From positions 124,001 to 188,000 of the forward strand of contig JAJDZV010000009.1 in assembly GCA_022824465.1 (NCBI GenBank): a stretch of 64,000 bases of DNA, in the 5' to 3' direction. The position numbers and the translations under genes were made by a program. This stretch comes from Anaerolineae bacterium. GTDB lineage: Bacteria > Chloroflexota > Anaerolineae > Aggregatilineales > Phototrophicaceae. Positions 17,615-27,379 of the stretch are shown here, piece after piece. Each line of letters begins with the position of its first letter. Positions within the stretch are counted from its first letter, which is position 1. The notes below the pieces were generated by a model that worked only from the letters and a program-made list of their open reading frames with translations, ran no database searches and was not told the origin of the DNA.

Positions 17615-19867
17615 TCACGAATCTCGGCGCCGACGGTCGCGTTGGCCGCCGCCGCGCCGGTCACCGCCACGTCGATTGCCGTCACGCCGCGGTCCGCGCC
17701 GATCGCCGCCGCGACGTCCGCCAGCGGCATCACGGCGCATGGCTTCCTCGGCGTCCCAGCCTTCAAGCACAGCCTGCCGACTGAGGCGAACGCGACCGGT
17801 TCCGTCGATATTGATAACCATGACCATGATCTCGTCGCCGACGCTGACCTCTTCTTCGACGCTCTTGACATGATAGTCCGCCAGTTGCGACACGTGGACC
17901 ATGCCCTCTGTGCCTGGAAGGAACTCGACGAAAGCGCCGTAATTCTCTGTGCGGGTGACGCGCCCGGTGTAAATCTGTCCGACTTCCGGTTCTTCGACCA
18001 TCGCTTTGATTTTATCGAGGGCTTGCACAACTTCCGCGCCTGATTCGCCGGCGACATAAACCAAGCCGTCTTCCTGAATGTCGACTTTCACATTGTAGTC
18101 GTCTTGCAGCGCGCGGACGTTTTTGCCGCCTGGACCAATGACAGCGCCGATTTTGTCGACTGCGATTTTGAAGGACTCCATGCGCGGGGCAAAGTCGCTA
18201 AGCGTCTGGCGCGCCTGAGGCATGGCCGCGTTGATGACATCCAGTATCTGCAATCGGGCGTCTTTCGCCTGCGCCAGGGCTTGCCGCATGATGTCGCGCG
18301 TGACGCCAGCGATCTTAATATCCATTTGCAGAGCGGTAATGCCGTCAACCGTGCCGGCTACCTTGAAGTCCATGTCGCCGAGGTGGTCTTCCAAGCCTTG
18401 GATGTCGGTCAGCACGGCAACTTTGTCGCCATCCTTGATAAGCCCCATGGCGATGCCGCCGACCGGGTTCTTGATGGGCACGCCGGCATCCAGCAGGGCG
18501 AGCGTGCTGCCGCAGACGCTGGCCATAGATGTGCTGCCGTTGGAGCTCATCACTTCGCTGACCAGGCGCAGCACGTAGGGAAATTCTTCTTCCGAGGGAA
18601 TCATCGACAGCAGCGCCTTCTCCGCCAGAGCGCCGTGGCCGACTTCGCGGCGGCGCGGACCGCGCAGAGGATAGGTCTCGCCAGTGCTATAGGGCGGGAA
18701 ATTGTAATGGTGCATGTAGCGCTTGTCGTCTTCGGGGCCTAAGCCGTCGAGGAATTGAGAATCGCGGGGCGTGCCAAGGGTTGCGATGGTCAAGACTTGC
18801 GTTTCGCCGCGCAGGAACATGCCGGAGCCGTGGACGCGCGGCACCAAGCCAACATCGGCTGCCAAGGGCCGCATAGTGGCATAGGCTCTGCCGTCCGGGC
18901 GGATACCGTCATGCACGATGCGTCCGCGCACGACATTCTTCATCACCTGATCGTAGGCGCGTTCGACATGCGCCAGGCTGACAGGCTCCTCGCCATCAGC
19001 AAGCGCTTCATTGCGACTGGTGAAATCCGCCAGCAAGCCTTCCTTTATCGCTTGCAACGGGGCGCGGCGCGCGGCGCGGTCGTTGTGGGCGGTCATGATG
19101 TCGCGGATCGGCGACTCGACCACGGTGTTTACCGCGGCGAGCAATGCGTCGTCCAGATTATCGACGGCAGGTTCCTGTTTTTCTTTGCCGATCTCGTCGC
19201 GGATGCGATGCTGCAGCGCGATGATATCTTGCACGGAGTCATGCGCCATGAAAAGCGCCTCAAGCATCGTGGCTTCGTTCACTTGATCGGCGTTGCATTC
19301 GACCATGTTTATGGCCTCTGCCGTTCCGGAGACGCGCAGGTCAAGCTCGCTCGTTTGCATATCGCTATAGGTCGGGTTCACGCTGAGTTTTCCGTCCACC
19401 AAGCCGACGCGCGCCCCGGCTACCGGACCATTCCAGGGTATATCAGAAATCGTCAAGGCGGTGCTGGCGGCGATTATTCCCAGCATGTCCACATGATGCT
19501 CCCTGTCATGAGAGAGCGACATGAGGATAACTTGCACTTCGTTGCGCATATTCTTGGGAAACAGCGGGCGCAGGGTGCGATCAATGACGCGGGAGGTCAA
19601 GATCGCGCCTTCGGAGGGTCGGCCTTCGCGGCGGAAGAACCCGCCTGGCACGCGACCGCCGGCGTACATTTTCTCTTCGTAGTCGACGCTCAGCGGGAAG
19701 AAATCGAGGTGAGCGCGCGGAGAGCCCATAGTAGTCGAACAGAAGAGCATGGTGTCGCCCATGCGGACGGTTACGGCGCCGCCGGCTTGCTGCGCCAGGC
19801 GGCCGGTCTCGATGATAATTTCTTTGCCTGCGACCAGGCAGCGGTATTCGCGAATATCGAGTGTCAT
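17615..19867 (-). CDS. pnp: Polyribonucleotide nucleotidyltransferase (PNPase)
   Basis: PNPase degrades RNA 3'-5' by phosphorolysis. The 750-residue protein has two RNase PH domains ([20 protein letters not shown] with [19 protein letters not shown]; then [19 protein letters not shown]), a helical linker, a KH domain with [12 protein letters not shown], an S1 domain ([20 protein letters not shown]) and an Arg/Gly-rich basic tail likely to bind RNA. It follows rpsO with 184 bp between, the classic rpsO-pnp arrangement. Confidence 0.97.
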   Translation of the reverse strand: MTLDIREYRCLVAGKEIIIETGRLAQQAGGAVTVRMGDTMLFCSTTMGSPRAHLDFFPLSVDYEEKMYAGGRVPGGFFRREGRPSEGAILTSRVIDRTLRPLFPKNMRNEVQVILMSLSHDREHHVDMLGIIAASTALTISDIPWNGPVAGARVGLVDGKLSVNPTYSDMQTSELDLRVSGTAEAINMVECNADQVNEATMLEALFMAHDSVQDIIALQHRIRDEIGKEKQEPAVDNLDDALLAAVNTVVESPIRDIMTAHNDRAARRAPLQAIKEGLLADFTSRNEALADGEEPVSLAHVERAYDQVMKNVVRGRIVHDGIRPDGRAYATMRPLAADVGLVPRVHGSGMFLRGETQVLTIATLGTPRDSQFLDGLGPEDDKRYMHHYNFPPYSTGETYPLRGPRRREVGHGALAEKALLSMIPSEEEFPYVLRLVSEVMSSNGSTSMASVCGSTLALLDAGVPIKNPVGGIAMGLIKDGDKVAVLTDIQGLEDHLGDMDFKVAGTVDGITALQMDIKIAGVTRDIMRQALAQAKDARLQILDVINAAMPQARQTLSDFAPRMESFKIAVDKIGAVIGPGGKNVRALQDDYNVKVDIQEDGLVYVAGESGAEVVQALDKIKAMVEEPEVGQIYTGRVTRTENYGAFVEFLPGTEGMVHVSQLADYHVKSVEEEVSVGDEIMVMVINIDGTGRVRLSRQAVLEGWDAEEAMRRDAAGGRRGGDRRGPRRDGNRRGGDRRGGGQRDRRRRDS

Positions 19868-20003
19868 ACAATTCTCCGTCTCATAGGATGGCGCCAGGAA
19901 TTCCGGCGCTCAACAACAGTTCGCTGTCGTCATCGGTCATTGATGACGCAGCCTCAGTCGATAAAAGGATGGCGAGCAGCAAATGTCTGCGTTTGGGAAG
20001 CAG

Positions 20004-20027
20004 CCGGCTATCAGCAATCATAGCCGG
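20004..20027 (-). promoter_or_regulatory. Stem-loop in the rpsO-pnp spacer
   Basis: CCGGCTAT and ATAGCCGG are perfect 8-bp arms around an 8-nt loop, 25 bp after the rpsO stop. In E. coli the same spacer carries a terminator and RNase III sites controlling pnp. A similar role is inferred from position only; no U run follows. Confidence 0.5.
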
Positions 20028-20051
20028 GCAAACCAAGCCGGGCGCAAGCAA

Positions 20052-20321
20052 TTAGCGGCGCAAGCCGAGGCGTTGAAGCAAGTCACGATAGACTTCCGGC
20101 TTCTTGCGTGAAATGTAGCGCAGGTGGCGGCGGCGCTGCCCAACCAACTTGAGCAACCCGCGGCGCGAATGTTCATCGTGATTGTGGACCTTCAGATGTT
20201 CGGTCAGCTGGCTGATGCGCGCGGTCAGCAAGGCGATTTGCACTTCGGGCGAGCCGGTGTCGCCTTCTTCGCGCGCGAAGTCTTTAATGATGCGGTCTTT
20301 CGTTGCTCTATCCAAGGGCAC
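20052..20321 (-). CDS. rpsO: Small ribosomal subunit protein uS15
   Basis: From a GTG at 20321 the protein is exactly 89 residues, the family length, and begins (M)[20 protein letters not shown]. Motifs [40 protein letters not shown] and [11 protein letters not shown] are standard S15, which binds 16S rRNA early in 30S assembly. AAAGGA lies 8 nt before the GTG. The same frame is open for 29 codons more, but those residues are not S15-like. Confidence 0.96.
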   Translation of the reverse strand: MPLDRATKDRIIKDFAREEGDTGSPEVQIALLTARISQLTEHLKVHNHDEHSRRGLLKLVGQRRRHLRYISRKKPEVYRDLLQRLGLRR

Positions 20322-20389
20322 GGTCTCCGTCCTTTCGCTAGACACCGGACAGGCAGGAGCGGTTGCCTGTCGGTCAATATCACGGGCAA

Positions 20390-20418
20390 ATTGTATCAGT
20401 ACAATCACCGGCGGACAA
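20390..20418 (-). promoter_or_regulatory. Promoter for rpsO-pnp
   Basis: On the - strand TTGTCC (20418-20413) and TACAAT (20395-20390) are separated by 17 bp, and TGA directly before the -10 gives an extended -10 element. It lies between the stop of the NYN gene and rpsO, 70 bp before the GTG. Confidence 0.7.
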
Positions 20419-20425
20419 TAGCCAG

Positions 20426-22573
20426 CTAGTGGTTCGCCGCGGCTAATTCATCGACTTCGTCATTCGCGACCAACTTCACCGAGTGGTGGGTGCGGAATAG
20501 GCTGAACTGGTCGGTTCTGCCAGGCAGCGGATTGAGCACATTTTCGACGCGCATGGTAGATATCCAGAGCGGCACATCCCAGCCGCTGTTGAGGCGCTCT
20601 TCAATATTTGGCTGAGAGATTGTGACATTGTTGTGATACATCGCCAGCAAGACGCGAACGAATTCATCGCGCTCAGCCAGCAGAACGGCCACAAAAGGAT
20701 GGCTCTCGTAAAGTTCAATGCCCTTGGTGTTATAGTCGCTGCGCGGATTGGCGTATTCATTGACCGTGACCATCTCGTTAACCAAGAGGTATTCCACGGC
20801 GTGCTGGAAGATTATGCCGCTGTCGAATTCACGCAGGCGGCGATGCAAGCTGCCCAATGGGCACCAGGCAAAGTTGCGGAAGCTGGTGAACTGCTGCACG
20901 CTGATGACAATCCGCGTGACCATGCGCGCCACCAGCGGCTCGACCTCGCTGAGTTTGTGCGGCGGCACGCCTTGCCAGTCCTGCGCCGCGACATCGGCAG
21001 CGCCCGCGTCGTCGTCCGCTTGAGGCAGGATCCGGTCGTCAACCGCGGCGGGAATTCGAATCACGGGCACGAGATCTTCCGGATTGTGTCGGTGCGGCAC
21101 GAGATCCCGCTGCAGCACGCCTTCACGCACCAGGCAATCGATCCAGTGGGAACGCCACTGGTCGTTTTCGTTCATGCCCGGGCGGTCGAGATCGCGCTCC
21201 ATCGCCAATCCTTTCAGCAGGAAACCGTAGTTTACGTATTCCCAACTGCGCGTGCTTAATGTGTTGGCGACGCGGCGCACGAGGCGATTGACGATGAGCA
21301 GGGTCTTTTCGACTATGTGATGCTGGAGGTTGAGTTGGATGACGCCGGCGCTTTGTTGCTGAAGAATGCCCAGGGACACAGCCTGCGAGACCAGATCGTC
21401 GCCGCGTTCCGGCGAAATCACATCGCCAGCGTCGATCAGTTGGCGGATGAGTCTCGCCTCGGTTACATTCTCGCTCGGCTGGGCGGACGCAAGGCGGAAG
21501 CATTGGATGATGACACTCGACCACTGCGAGGGGATGAAGCTCTCGGTGTCTTCGCGCGTCTCGACAGCGCTTAGCGATTGGTGCGTCTGCAGCTCGGTAA
21601 AATCATCGATGTATTCCAGTTGCAGGGACGGATGGCTCTGCAACAGGCGACCGGTGCTGCCGCGCACGCCCCAAACGATGACGGTTTTGTTGCGCTGCAA
21701 GAGCGGGTTGATGACGTCGTTGAAATCACGATCGCCGGTGGCCAGGATGATGACATCGCCAGCTTCGGGGTGGCCCGCGTCGGTCAAGACATCACGAGCG
21801 ATGCGAATGTCCGCGCTTTGCTTGCCGGGCAAGTGGAAGACTGGATCGATGTTCGCCATCATCAGGCGCGCGGGCGCGTCGCCGGCGATTTCCCGCCCGG
21901 ACGAATCGACAAGCGGGGGCAAGGCGCCACGCTGGCCCCAGGGTGCGTAAGCCGCCATTTTGACCAGTTTGCCATGGGCTTGCGCCTGCGACACCATGCG
22001 TTCGATCAGGTGGTCCAGGTTTACGACGAAGCCTTGTTCGTTCAGGCTTATGGAGATGTTTTCGAAATCAATATAGACCCAGACATTCTTGATGCGGATG
22101 CCTGATAATGCCTCGAAGGGCTGGAAGATGATTTCGTCTTCGCATACGCTGCCGGCCAGGATGTTGTTGTCTGCGCCCCAAACGCGCAATCGCATCTCGC
22201 TTACTTCCCTTATTTGGCAGATCAAGGGCATCATGTCGGCATTTGTGGTTGCCAGGATAAGTTCGTCGCGGCGGCCCGGCGGCAGGCTGAAGTATTGTAC
22301 GATCAGCCGCTGCGGCAGAGTCGCGCGGTCATCAACCTCGACGATTTCGTAGCCCGCGCTGCGGAATAGCGCTTCAGGCTCGACCTGATTCTCGTCGACT
22401 GTGTGCGAGCGCCAGTCGGCAAAGGCAATCGCGCTTAGGTTGCTGGTATCAAATAAGCCGGCGGCCAGCGCCGCATTGCCGCGCAAGGCAATCGCCAATT
22501 CATGCAGGTCGATACCGTTTTGTGACGTGAATCTGAGCAGGTCGTCAACGTCAACGATCAAGTAAGCAGCCAT
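20426..22573 (-). CDS. Double NYN/PIN-like domain protein (putative ribonuclease)
   Basis: The 715-residue protein contains two NYN-type domains. The second (about 160-325) keeps the acidic residues expected for a metal-dependent RNase: D169 in VYIDFEN, D255 and D261 in [10 protein letters not shown]281 and D283 in LATGDRDF. The first (1-155) has the same strand order ([26 protein letters not shown]) but lacks several acids, so it may be structural. The C-terminal ~390 residues look like repeated winged-helix (OST-HTH/LOTUS-like) units. It precedes rpsO-pnp on the same strand. RNA cleavage or surveillance is an inference; no substrate is known. Confidence 0.75.
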   Translation of the reverse strand: MAAYLIVDVDDLLRFTSQNGIDLHELAIALRGNAALAAGLFDTSNLSAIAFADWRSHTVDENQVEPEALFRSAGYEIVEVDDRATLPQRLIVQYFSLPPGRRDELILATTNADMMPLICQIREVSEMRLRVWGADNNILAGSVCEDEIIFQPFEALSGIRIKNVWVYIDFENISISLNEQGFVVNLDHLIERMVSQAQAHGKLVKMAAYAPWGQRGALPPLVDSSGREIAGDAPARLMMANIDPVFHLPGKQSADIRIARDVLTDAGHPEAGDVIILATGDRDFNDVINPLLQRNKTVIVWGVRGSTGRLLQSHPSLQLEYIDDFTELQTHQSLSAVETREDTESFIPSQWSSVIIQCFRLASAQPSENVTEARLIRQLIDAGDVISPERGDDLVSQAVSLGILQQQSAGVIQLNLQHHIVEKTLLIVNRLVRRVANTLSTRSWEYVNYGFLLKGLAMERDLDRPGMNENDQWRSHWIDCLVREGVLQRDLVPHRHNPEDLVPVIRIPAAVDDRILPQADDDAGAADVAAQDWQGVPPHKLSEVEPLVARMVTRIVISVQQFTSFRNFAWCPLGSLHRRLREFDSGIIFQHAVEYLLVNEMVTVNEYANPRSDYNTKGIELYESHPFVAVLLAERDEFVRVLLAMYHNNVTISQPNIEERLNSGWDVPLWISTMRVENVLNPLPGRTDQFSLFRTHHSVKLVANDEVDELAAANH

Positions 22574-22837
22574 AATTTGTCCAATAGGGTTCTGCGTCTA
22601 TCCGCGCAAACGCGGGCCGGCGCTTAACCAGATTCTTCCATGTATTCGCATGGGAAATCAGTTTACGAAATGTGCTGCGCTGGTAGGTCATATCATCTGG
22701 CAAGAACGAAAGAATAGGCAAGTATTCATTCGCGGGCTCGGCATACCGACACGTCACGTTGACAATTCTGCAAGCCTGCGCCGTCTAATTCCTACAGAAA
22801 ATCACACCTTTACACAGTTATTCACTAGCACGGAACT

Positions 22838-22866
22838 ATTCTACAGGAGACTTCCAATTGTGTCAA
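22838..22866 (-). promoter_or_regulatory. Promoter for the NYN gene
   Basis: On the - strand TTGACA (22866-22861), a 17-bp spacer and TAGAAT (22843-22838) match the consensus at 11 of 12 positions. The predicted leader is about 255 nt. Confidence 0.75.
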
Positions 22867-22876
22867 TTTTCACAAT
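22857..22876. promoter_or_regulatory. Operator-like palindrome over the NYN promoter -35 box
   Basis: ATTGTG-N8-CACAAT is a perfect 6+6 inverted repeat that covers the -35 hexamer of the NYN promoter, a position where a bound repressor would block RNA polymerase. The cognate regulator is not known. Confidence 0.45.
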
Positions 22877-22993
22877 GACTGAATTTTCTCACAGATTGCG
22901 CCTCTTTGGAAGCGTGAATTGCGCCGACGACCGGCATGCGCAGGCTGGCGCTGCCTGAAGACAAGCGGACTCAAGCAACATACAGAGGCTTAT

Positions 22994-24436
22994 CTAATAG
23001 GCTTTGGCGAAAAGCGCCGCCTGGTCTGCTTTGCGGCCCGTGTACACGCATTCGCCCAACTCCGAATCCGGCTCGAAGGGGAAGCAGCGGATCGTGGCGC
23101 CGGTGTCGTCTTTCACCGCCAACTCGTCGGCGTCCGTGCCGCCCCAGCTCGCGCGCGCCCAATCTCCCGCTTCGATGACGCCGCGCAATTCGTCGTACGA
23201 CGATACGTCCGTGATGTGGGCGTCGCGAAAGGCGGCGGCGTCATCCAGAAGACTCTGTTGGATATCGGCTAGCAGGGTCTGCACAGCTTCAAGCGCGCCA
23301 GCTTGCGAGATGAACTGCTTGCCTTGGCGTCCGAGCATATCCCGCCGCGCCAATACGGCATTGCTGTTTTCGACGTCCCGCGGTCCGATTTCCATGCGAA
23401 CGGGCACGCCGCGCATTTCCCAGTCGTTGAATTTGAATCCGGGCGACTGCCCATCCCGCGTATCGACGTGGACGCGGATGCCGGCGCAATCGAGCAGTTG
23501 ACGCAATCGCTCAACGTTGTCCATAACGGCGCTGCGCTGGGCGTCACTCTTATAGATCGGGACGATCACAACTTGATAGGGCGCCAGTGTCGGCGGCAGA
23601 CGCAAACCTTTGTCGTCGCCGTGCGTCATGACAACTGCGCCGACCATGCGAGTGCTCAAACCCCAGGAAGTGGTCCAGCAGAATTCTTGATTGTTGTTTT
23701 CTGTCAGATAGCGAATGTCAAACGCTTTGGCGAAATTCTGGCCGAGATTGTGGCTGGTGCCGGATTGCAGCGCGCGCCGATCGCGCATCATGGCTTCGAT
23801 CGTGTAGGTGCGCAGGGCGCCGGCGAAGCGCTCCAGGCGGCTCTTTTCGCCCTTGATGACGGGAATGGCGGCGTCGTTGACGGCGAAGTCAGCATAGATG
23901 TCGAGCATTTGCAGCGTTTCGGCTTCGGCTTCGTCATGGGTGGCGTGCGCCGTGTGCCCTTCTTGCCACAGGAATTCGGCAGTACGCAAGAAGGGGCGCG
24001 TGCGCAACTCCCAGCGCACCACGTTAGCCCATTGATTGATCAACAGCGGCAAGTCGCGATAGGATTGAATCCAGTCGCTGAAGGCTTCGCCGATAACTGT
24101 TTCCGATGTGGGACGGACGACCAGAGGCTCCTCAAGTTCTTTGCCGCCGGCGTGGGTGACGACCGCCAATTCAGGACTAAAGCCTTCGACGTGCTGCGCT
24201 TCGCGCCGGATGTAGCTCTCCGGAATGAAGAGCGGAAAGTAGGCGTTCTGATGACCAGTGGCTTTGAAGCGCCGATCCAACCCGGCTTTGATGCCTTCCC
24301 AGATCTCATAGCCATAAGGCCTAATGATGACACAGCCGCGCACCGGGCTCGGCGCCGCCAGATCAGCTCGGTAGACGATCTCGTTATACCAGCGCGAGAA
24401 GTCTTCGCTCTGGGCGGTGACAGCCTGTTCCGACAT
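22994..24436 (-). CDS. proS: Prolyl-tRNA synthetase (eukaryote/archaeal-type, type 3)
   Basis: Charges tRNA-Pro. The 480-residue protein is the short class II form without the bacterial editing insertion. It contains AYFPLFIPESYIRREAQHVEGF, the motif 2 region FLRTAEFLWQEGHTAHAT, SGTSHNLGQNFAKAFDI and the motif 3 region SWGLSTRMVGAVVMTHGDDKG, then an anticodon domain and a zinc-domain-like tail. The ATG at 24436 follows AAGGAAAG; 30 codons further upstream are open but unlike ProRS. Confidence 0.95.
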   Translation of the reverse strand: MSEQAVTAQSEDFSRWYNEIVYRADLAAPSPVRGCVIIRPYGYEIWEGIKAGLDRRFKATGHQNAYFPLFIPESYIRREAQHVEGFSPELAVVTHAGGKELEEPLVVRPTSETVIGEAFSDWIQSYRDLPLLINQWANVVRWELRTRPFLRTAEFLWQEGHTAHATHDEAEAETLQMLDIYADFAVNDAAIPVIKGEKSRLERFAGALRTYTIEAMMRDRRALQSGTSHNLGQNFAKAFDIRYLTENNNQEFCWTTSWGLSTRMVGAVVMTHGDDKGLRLPPTLAPYQVVIVPIYKSDAQRSAVMDNVERLRQLLDCAGIRVHVDTRDGQSPGFKFNDWEMRGVPVRMEIGPRDVENSNAVLARRDMLGRQGKQFISQAGALEAVQTLLADIQQSLLDDAAAFRDAHITDVSSYDELRGVIEAGDWARASWGGTDADELAVKDDTGATIRCFPFEPDSELGECVYTGRKADQAALFAKAY

Positions 24437-24528
24437 TGCTTCTTTCCTTTTTCCACGAATTGTTCCGCTAGCCTGGCCTGCTGCTCCGCAATTGCAGCGT
24501 TCGACGCTCCTCGCGAATAGCGGCAAGT

Positions 24529-24534
24529 ATTATA
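24529..24534 (-). promoter_or_regulatory. TATAAT box upstream of proS
   Basis: A perfect TATAAT on the - strand lies about 95 bp before the proS ATG, between the MazG-like gene and proS. The -35 region (TATCAT at 16 bp) is poor. Confidence 0.35.
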
Positions 24535-24601
24535 GTGCCGGCTGCGGAGAATGATAGAGCGCAGAGGTCCAGGGAGGGCAATTCATCTGGGGGCGCGCGA
24601 A

Positions 24602-24940
24602 CTACGGCTGCGGCTGCTCGCTCGCTTTGGATGACGCGGCCTCCGCCCAATCGCGCGTGTAGTTTTTCTCGAGCTTCGCCATGACGGCTCTGCCGAGATC
24701 AATGTCGCTGAGGCTGGCCAATTGCAAAAGATAGAGCATCACATCCGCCAGCTCATCCGCCAATTGGCTGTGATCGGCGACATCTTCGCGCCATTGGAAC
24801 AACTCAAGCGCCTCGGATGCTTCCAGGACCAGCGATATGGCCAGATTCCTTGGCGTCTGCTGCTTGGGCGAGTTTTCATCGAGCCAGCCTTGGCTCTCCA
24901 CAAAGTCATGCATGGCTTGCGTCAGCGTGTCGAGATTCAT
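24602..24940 (-). CDS. MazG-like nucleotide pyrophosphohydrolase
   Basis: The 112-residue all-alpha enzyme probably removes pyrophosphate from non-canonical NTPs. The metal-binding pattern EASEALELFQW followed by ADELADVMLYLLQLA (ExxE-12..28-ExxD type) matches the MazG/DCTPP1-like group, and EKNYTRDWAE near the end is typical of the RS21-C6 branch. The ATG at 24940 (MNLDTLTQAMHDF) is chosen because the longer frame runs into the preceding gene, whose stop lies 13 bp away. Confidence 0.85.
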   Translation of the reverse strand: MNLDTLTQAMHDFVESQGWLDENSPKQQTPRNLAISLVLEASEALELFQWREDVADHSQLADELADVMLYLLQLASLSDIDLGRAVMAKLEKNYTRDWAEAASSKASEQPQP

Positions 24941-24953
24941 AGCGGTTCTTGCC

Positions 24954-26426
24954 TCAATAGGCATTGGGATTGGAGCGGGTAATCGACTGCCAAATCGTGC
25001 GTATGATGATGACGATATCAAGCCAAAGCGACCAGTTTTCGACATAGAAGCGATCGGCTTCGGTGCGTTGCGCTATGGAGGTGTCACCGCGCAGGCCGTT
25101 AATCTGCGCCCAGCCCGTCATGCCTGACTTCTCCCGGTGCCGCATCATATAGTCGGGGATTTGCCGCCTGAATTGTTGCACGTACATGGGACGCTCGGGA
25201 CGCGGACCTACCAAGCTCATGTGTCCCAAGAGCACATTGATGAGTTGCGGAATCTCGTCCCAATTGCTCCGGCGCATGTAATGACCCAGCCGCGTAACCC
25301 GCTCGTCATTCTCAACTGTCCAGGTCCTTCCGCTGGATTCGGCGTCGGCGCGCATAGAGCGAAACTTGATCATTGGAAAGGGTCTTCCGTCCAAGCCCAT
25401 GCGTGTCTGCCAATAAAAGGCCGAGCCGCTGGACTCCAGACGGATGAGCAACGCAGTGATCAACATAAAGGGCGAGAGCAACACCAAGCCGACCGTGGCG
25501 CCAAACAGGTCGAGAGCGCGTTTCAGGCTAAGTTTCCAGCCGCGCAAGGCGATATCGCGCACGGTCAAGAGGGGTGTGCCGCCCAAGTCGTCAACGTTAA
25601 GTTCGCCCGCCATATAGGAAAACAAGTCGGGATATACCTTGATATCGACTTTGCCGCGCTGGCACAGATTGATGAGATCGACCAGTTCGCCCCGCCGATA
25701 GTCGGAGAGGGCGACAATGACCTGCTCGACCTGCAAATCGTCGATGAGGCGCGGGATGTCGTAATAGGCGCCAATGTAAGGATAGCCAAGCATCTCGCCT
25801 TGCTTTTCTTCAGCGGTAACAATGCCGACGATATGATAGCCAAGTTCGGGGCTATTGCGGACGTGCTCTGTGATTTTGTGGGCGATATCGCCCTCGCCGA
25901 CGATGAGCAGATTATCGCGTGTGACCCCGCGCCGGCGCATGAACGTCCAAAAGCGGCGATGCAGCTCCCGCCCGGCAACCATCAAGGTAAGGCTGAAGAA
26001 CCATACGTAAAAGAGCAGGCTCCGCGGATAGAGCGTCTCCAGGGTGGTATTCTGCAACAGAAACTCTTGCGTGCCGCTGGCCAACAGCGTTCCCAAGGTG
26101 ACAACCCCGACCACGCGGCGCAATTGGTCGATGCGACTGAAGGCGCGTTTCAGATGATAAAGCTGAGAGAAATAGAACATCAGAATCACGGTCGCGCTGT
26201 GAAGAACAATCGTCGGCAGATATGTCGCAAGCGGCGGCTGGTCCTCGGGACGCGGGAAAAACGGCAGGACCTCACGCGCTTTGTAGCTCAATGTGAAGGC
26301 GACTACCAGCATGACAAGATCTGAGAATAGAAGCGTGAGGCTGGAGATCGCCTTGAGATGGTCATTGCTCAGGCGGATTGACCGGGGTCTTATCGTGTAG
26401 GCGTCGGGTTGCGGATCTCCTGCCAT
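24954..26426 (-). CDS. Undecaprenyl-phosphate sugar phosphotransferase (WcaJ-type initiating transferase)
   Basis: This is the priming enzyme of polysaccharide assembly: it transfers a sugar-1-phosphate to the lipid carrier at the membrane. In order: four N-terminal membrane helices (about 25-155), a Rossmann-like domain (LLIVGEGDIAHKITEHVR), a fifth hydrophobic segment (LFGATVGLVLLSPFMLITAL), and the C-terminal catalytic domain with FPMIKFRSMRADAE, DEIPQLINVLLGHMSLVGPR and SGMTGWAQINGLRGDTS. The ribosome site AAAGGAGGT is ideal. It overlaps the upstream glycosyltransferase gene by 37 bp. The sugar is not determined. Confidence 0.92.
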   Translation of the reverse strand: MAGDPQPDAYTIRPRSIRLSNDHLKAISSLTLLFSDLVMLVVAFTLSYKAREVLPFFPRPEDQPPLATYLPTIVLHSATVILMFYFSQLYHLKRAFSRIDQLRRVVGVVTLGTLLASGTQEFLLQNTTLETLYPRSLLFYVWFFSLTLMVAGRELHRRFWTFMRRRGVTRDNLLIVGEGDIAHKITEHVRNSPELGYHIVGIVTAEEKQGEMLGYPYIGAYYDIPRLIDDLQVEQVIVALSDYRRGELVDLINLCQRGKVDIKVYPDLFSYMAGELNVDDLGGTPLLTVRDIALRGWKLSLKRALDLFGATVGLVLLSPFMLITALLIRLESSGSAFYWQTRMGLDGRPFPMIKFRSMRADAESSGRTWTVENDERVTRLGHYMRRSNWDEIPQLINVLLGHMSLVGPRPERPMYVQQFRRQIPDYMMRHREKSGMTGWAQINGLRGDTSIAQRTEADRFYVENWSLWLDIVIIIRTIWQSITRSNPNAY

Positions 26427-27295
26427 AAGCCAGGACCTCCTTTGAGTAATAGCGCCGTCAGGATCATCAGGTGGACGGGCAAAAGCGTAGAGCGCCGAAA
26501 GTATTTGCGGTAGAAGATAAGCATGGCGCGCCAGAATTCAAATTGCGCTCGCGGGCTCATCCGGCTGGCCGCGCGTTTGACATGGCGCACCTCAACTTTC
26601 GGATAATACCAAACCTTGTAGCCGGCGCGCTTGATGCGGTAAGCCCAGTCGAGGTCTTCACCGTACATGAAGAAGGCTTCATCCAGGAGGCCCACTTGCT
26701 CAATGGCTGACTTTCGCACCTGCATAAAGGCGCCGACGACCGAATCAACCTCGAGCTCTTCGTTTTCGTCAGCAAATGACATATTGTAGCGCCCGAAACG
26801 CGGATTCCGCGGGAATGCTTTCGCCAAGCCGGAGAAGTGATAGAGGCTAACCATCGGTGTGGGAAAACCGCGGCGGCAGGCTTTGTCCAGGTTGCCGTCC
26901 TCCAGGACCAGCTTGGGACCGGCGACGCCTACATCGGGCCGGGAATCCATGAATCGTACCATGCTCGCCAAAGCGGTTTCGGGCAACTCCGTGTCCGGAT
27001 TGAGCAGCAAGGCGTACCGCGGGGCGGCGGCCGCCACTTCACCAGGGGCATGATAGCCCAGATGACGCAAACCAACGTTATTTGCGCGGGGATAACCGAT
27101 ATTCTCACTGTTGATGATGACTTCAGCCTGCGGAAAGTGGCGCTTGACCATCGCGGCGCTGCCGTCTTCAGAAGCGTTGTCAACAACGACGGCGCGAAAT
27201 GCGACCTCGCCTTGACTGGCGAAGACCGTCTCCAGGCAGCGCAAGAGTAGGTCGCGCGTATTCCAATTGACGATGACGATGCCCAGATCGCGCAC
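26390..27295 (-). CDS. Glycosyltransferase family 2 (rhamnosyltransferase-like)
   Basis: The 301-residue GT-A enzyme has the nucleotide-sugar pocket LGIVIVNWNTRDLLLRCLE, VVDNASEDGSA, the DxD-like segment LLLNPDTELP and the acceptor/catalytic region FFMYGEDLDWAYRIKRAGY. The C-terminus has a hydrophobic stretch that may associate with the membrane. The frame opens at a TTG (27349), but a GTG at 27295 preceded by GAGG gives a canonical N-terminus. It precedes the priming transferase and likely acts on the same polymer. Confidence 0.88.
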   Translation of the reverse strand: MRDLGIVIVNWNTRDLLLRCLETVFASQGEVAFRAVVVDNASEDGSAAMVKRHFPQAEVIINSENIGYPRANNVGLRHLGYHAPGEVAAAAPRYALLLNPDTELPETALASMVRFMDSRPDVGVAGPKLVLEDGNLDKACRRGFPTPMVSLYHFSGLAKAFPRNPRFGRYNMSFADENEELEVDSVVGAFMQVRKSAIEQVGLLDEAFFMYGEDLDWAYRIKRAGYKVWYYPKVEVRHVKRAASRMSPRAQFEFWRAMLIFYRKYFRRSTLLPVHLMILTALLLKGGPGLWQEIRNPTPTR

Positions 27296-27379
27296 GGGCG
27301 CCTCATGGCTACGCTTCGTAGCGATTTTACCATATTTGCGCAGAAGCAATGTCTAAGTTAATGGCCAAGCGCGCCGCCG

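Larger units (their letters stand above)
22574..22993. other. AT-rich 420-bp intergenic region between proS and the NYN gene
   Basis: The region holds the NYN promoter and palindrome. Two short open frames, one on each strand, have no ribosome site and no family resemblance. Nothing else is recognised, and no clear terminator was found behind proS. Confidence 0.6.

Noticed and set aside
18755..20023. 422-codon open frame on the + strand
   Set aside because: Antisense to pnp, without a ribosome site or recognisable domain.
22801..22840. DnaA-box-like sequences (TTATTCACT, TTTACACAG)
   Set aside because: They match the TTATNCACA consensus imperfectly and are only two; no dnaA or dnaN gene is near, so an origin is not supported.
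22650..22958. 102-codon open frame on the + strand in the proS/NYN gap
   Set aside because: It covers a strong promoter of the opposite strand, has no ribosome site and shows no protein-like pattern.
25137..26324. 395-codon open frame on the + strand
   Set aside because: Antisense to the WcaJ-type transferase gene, which has full family motifs and a perfect ribosome site.
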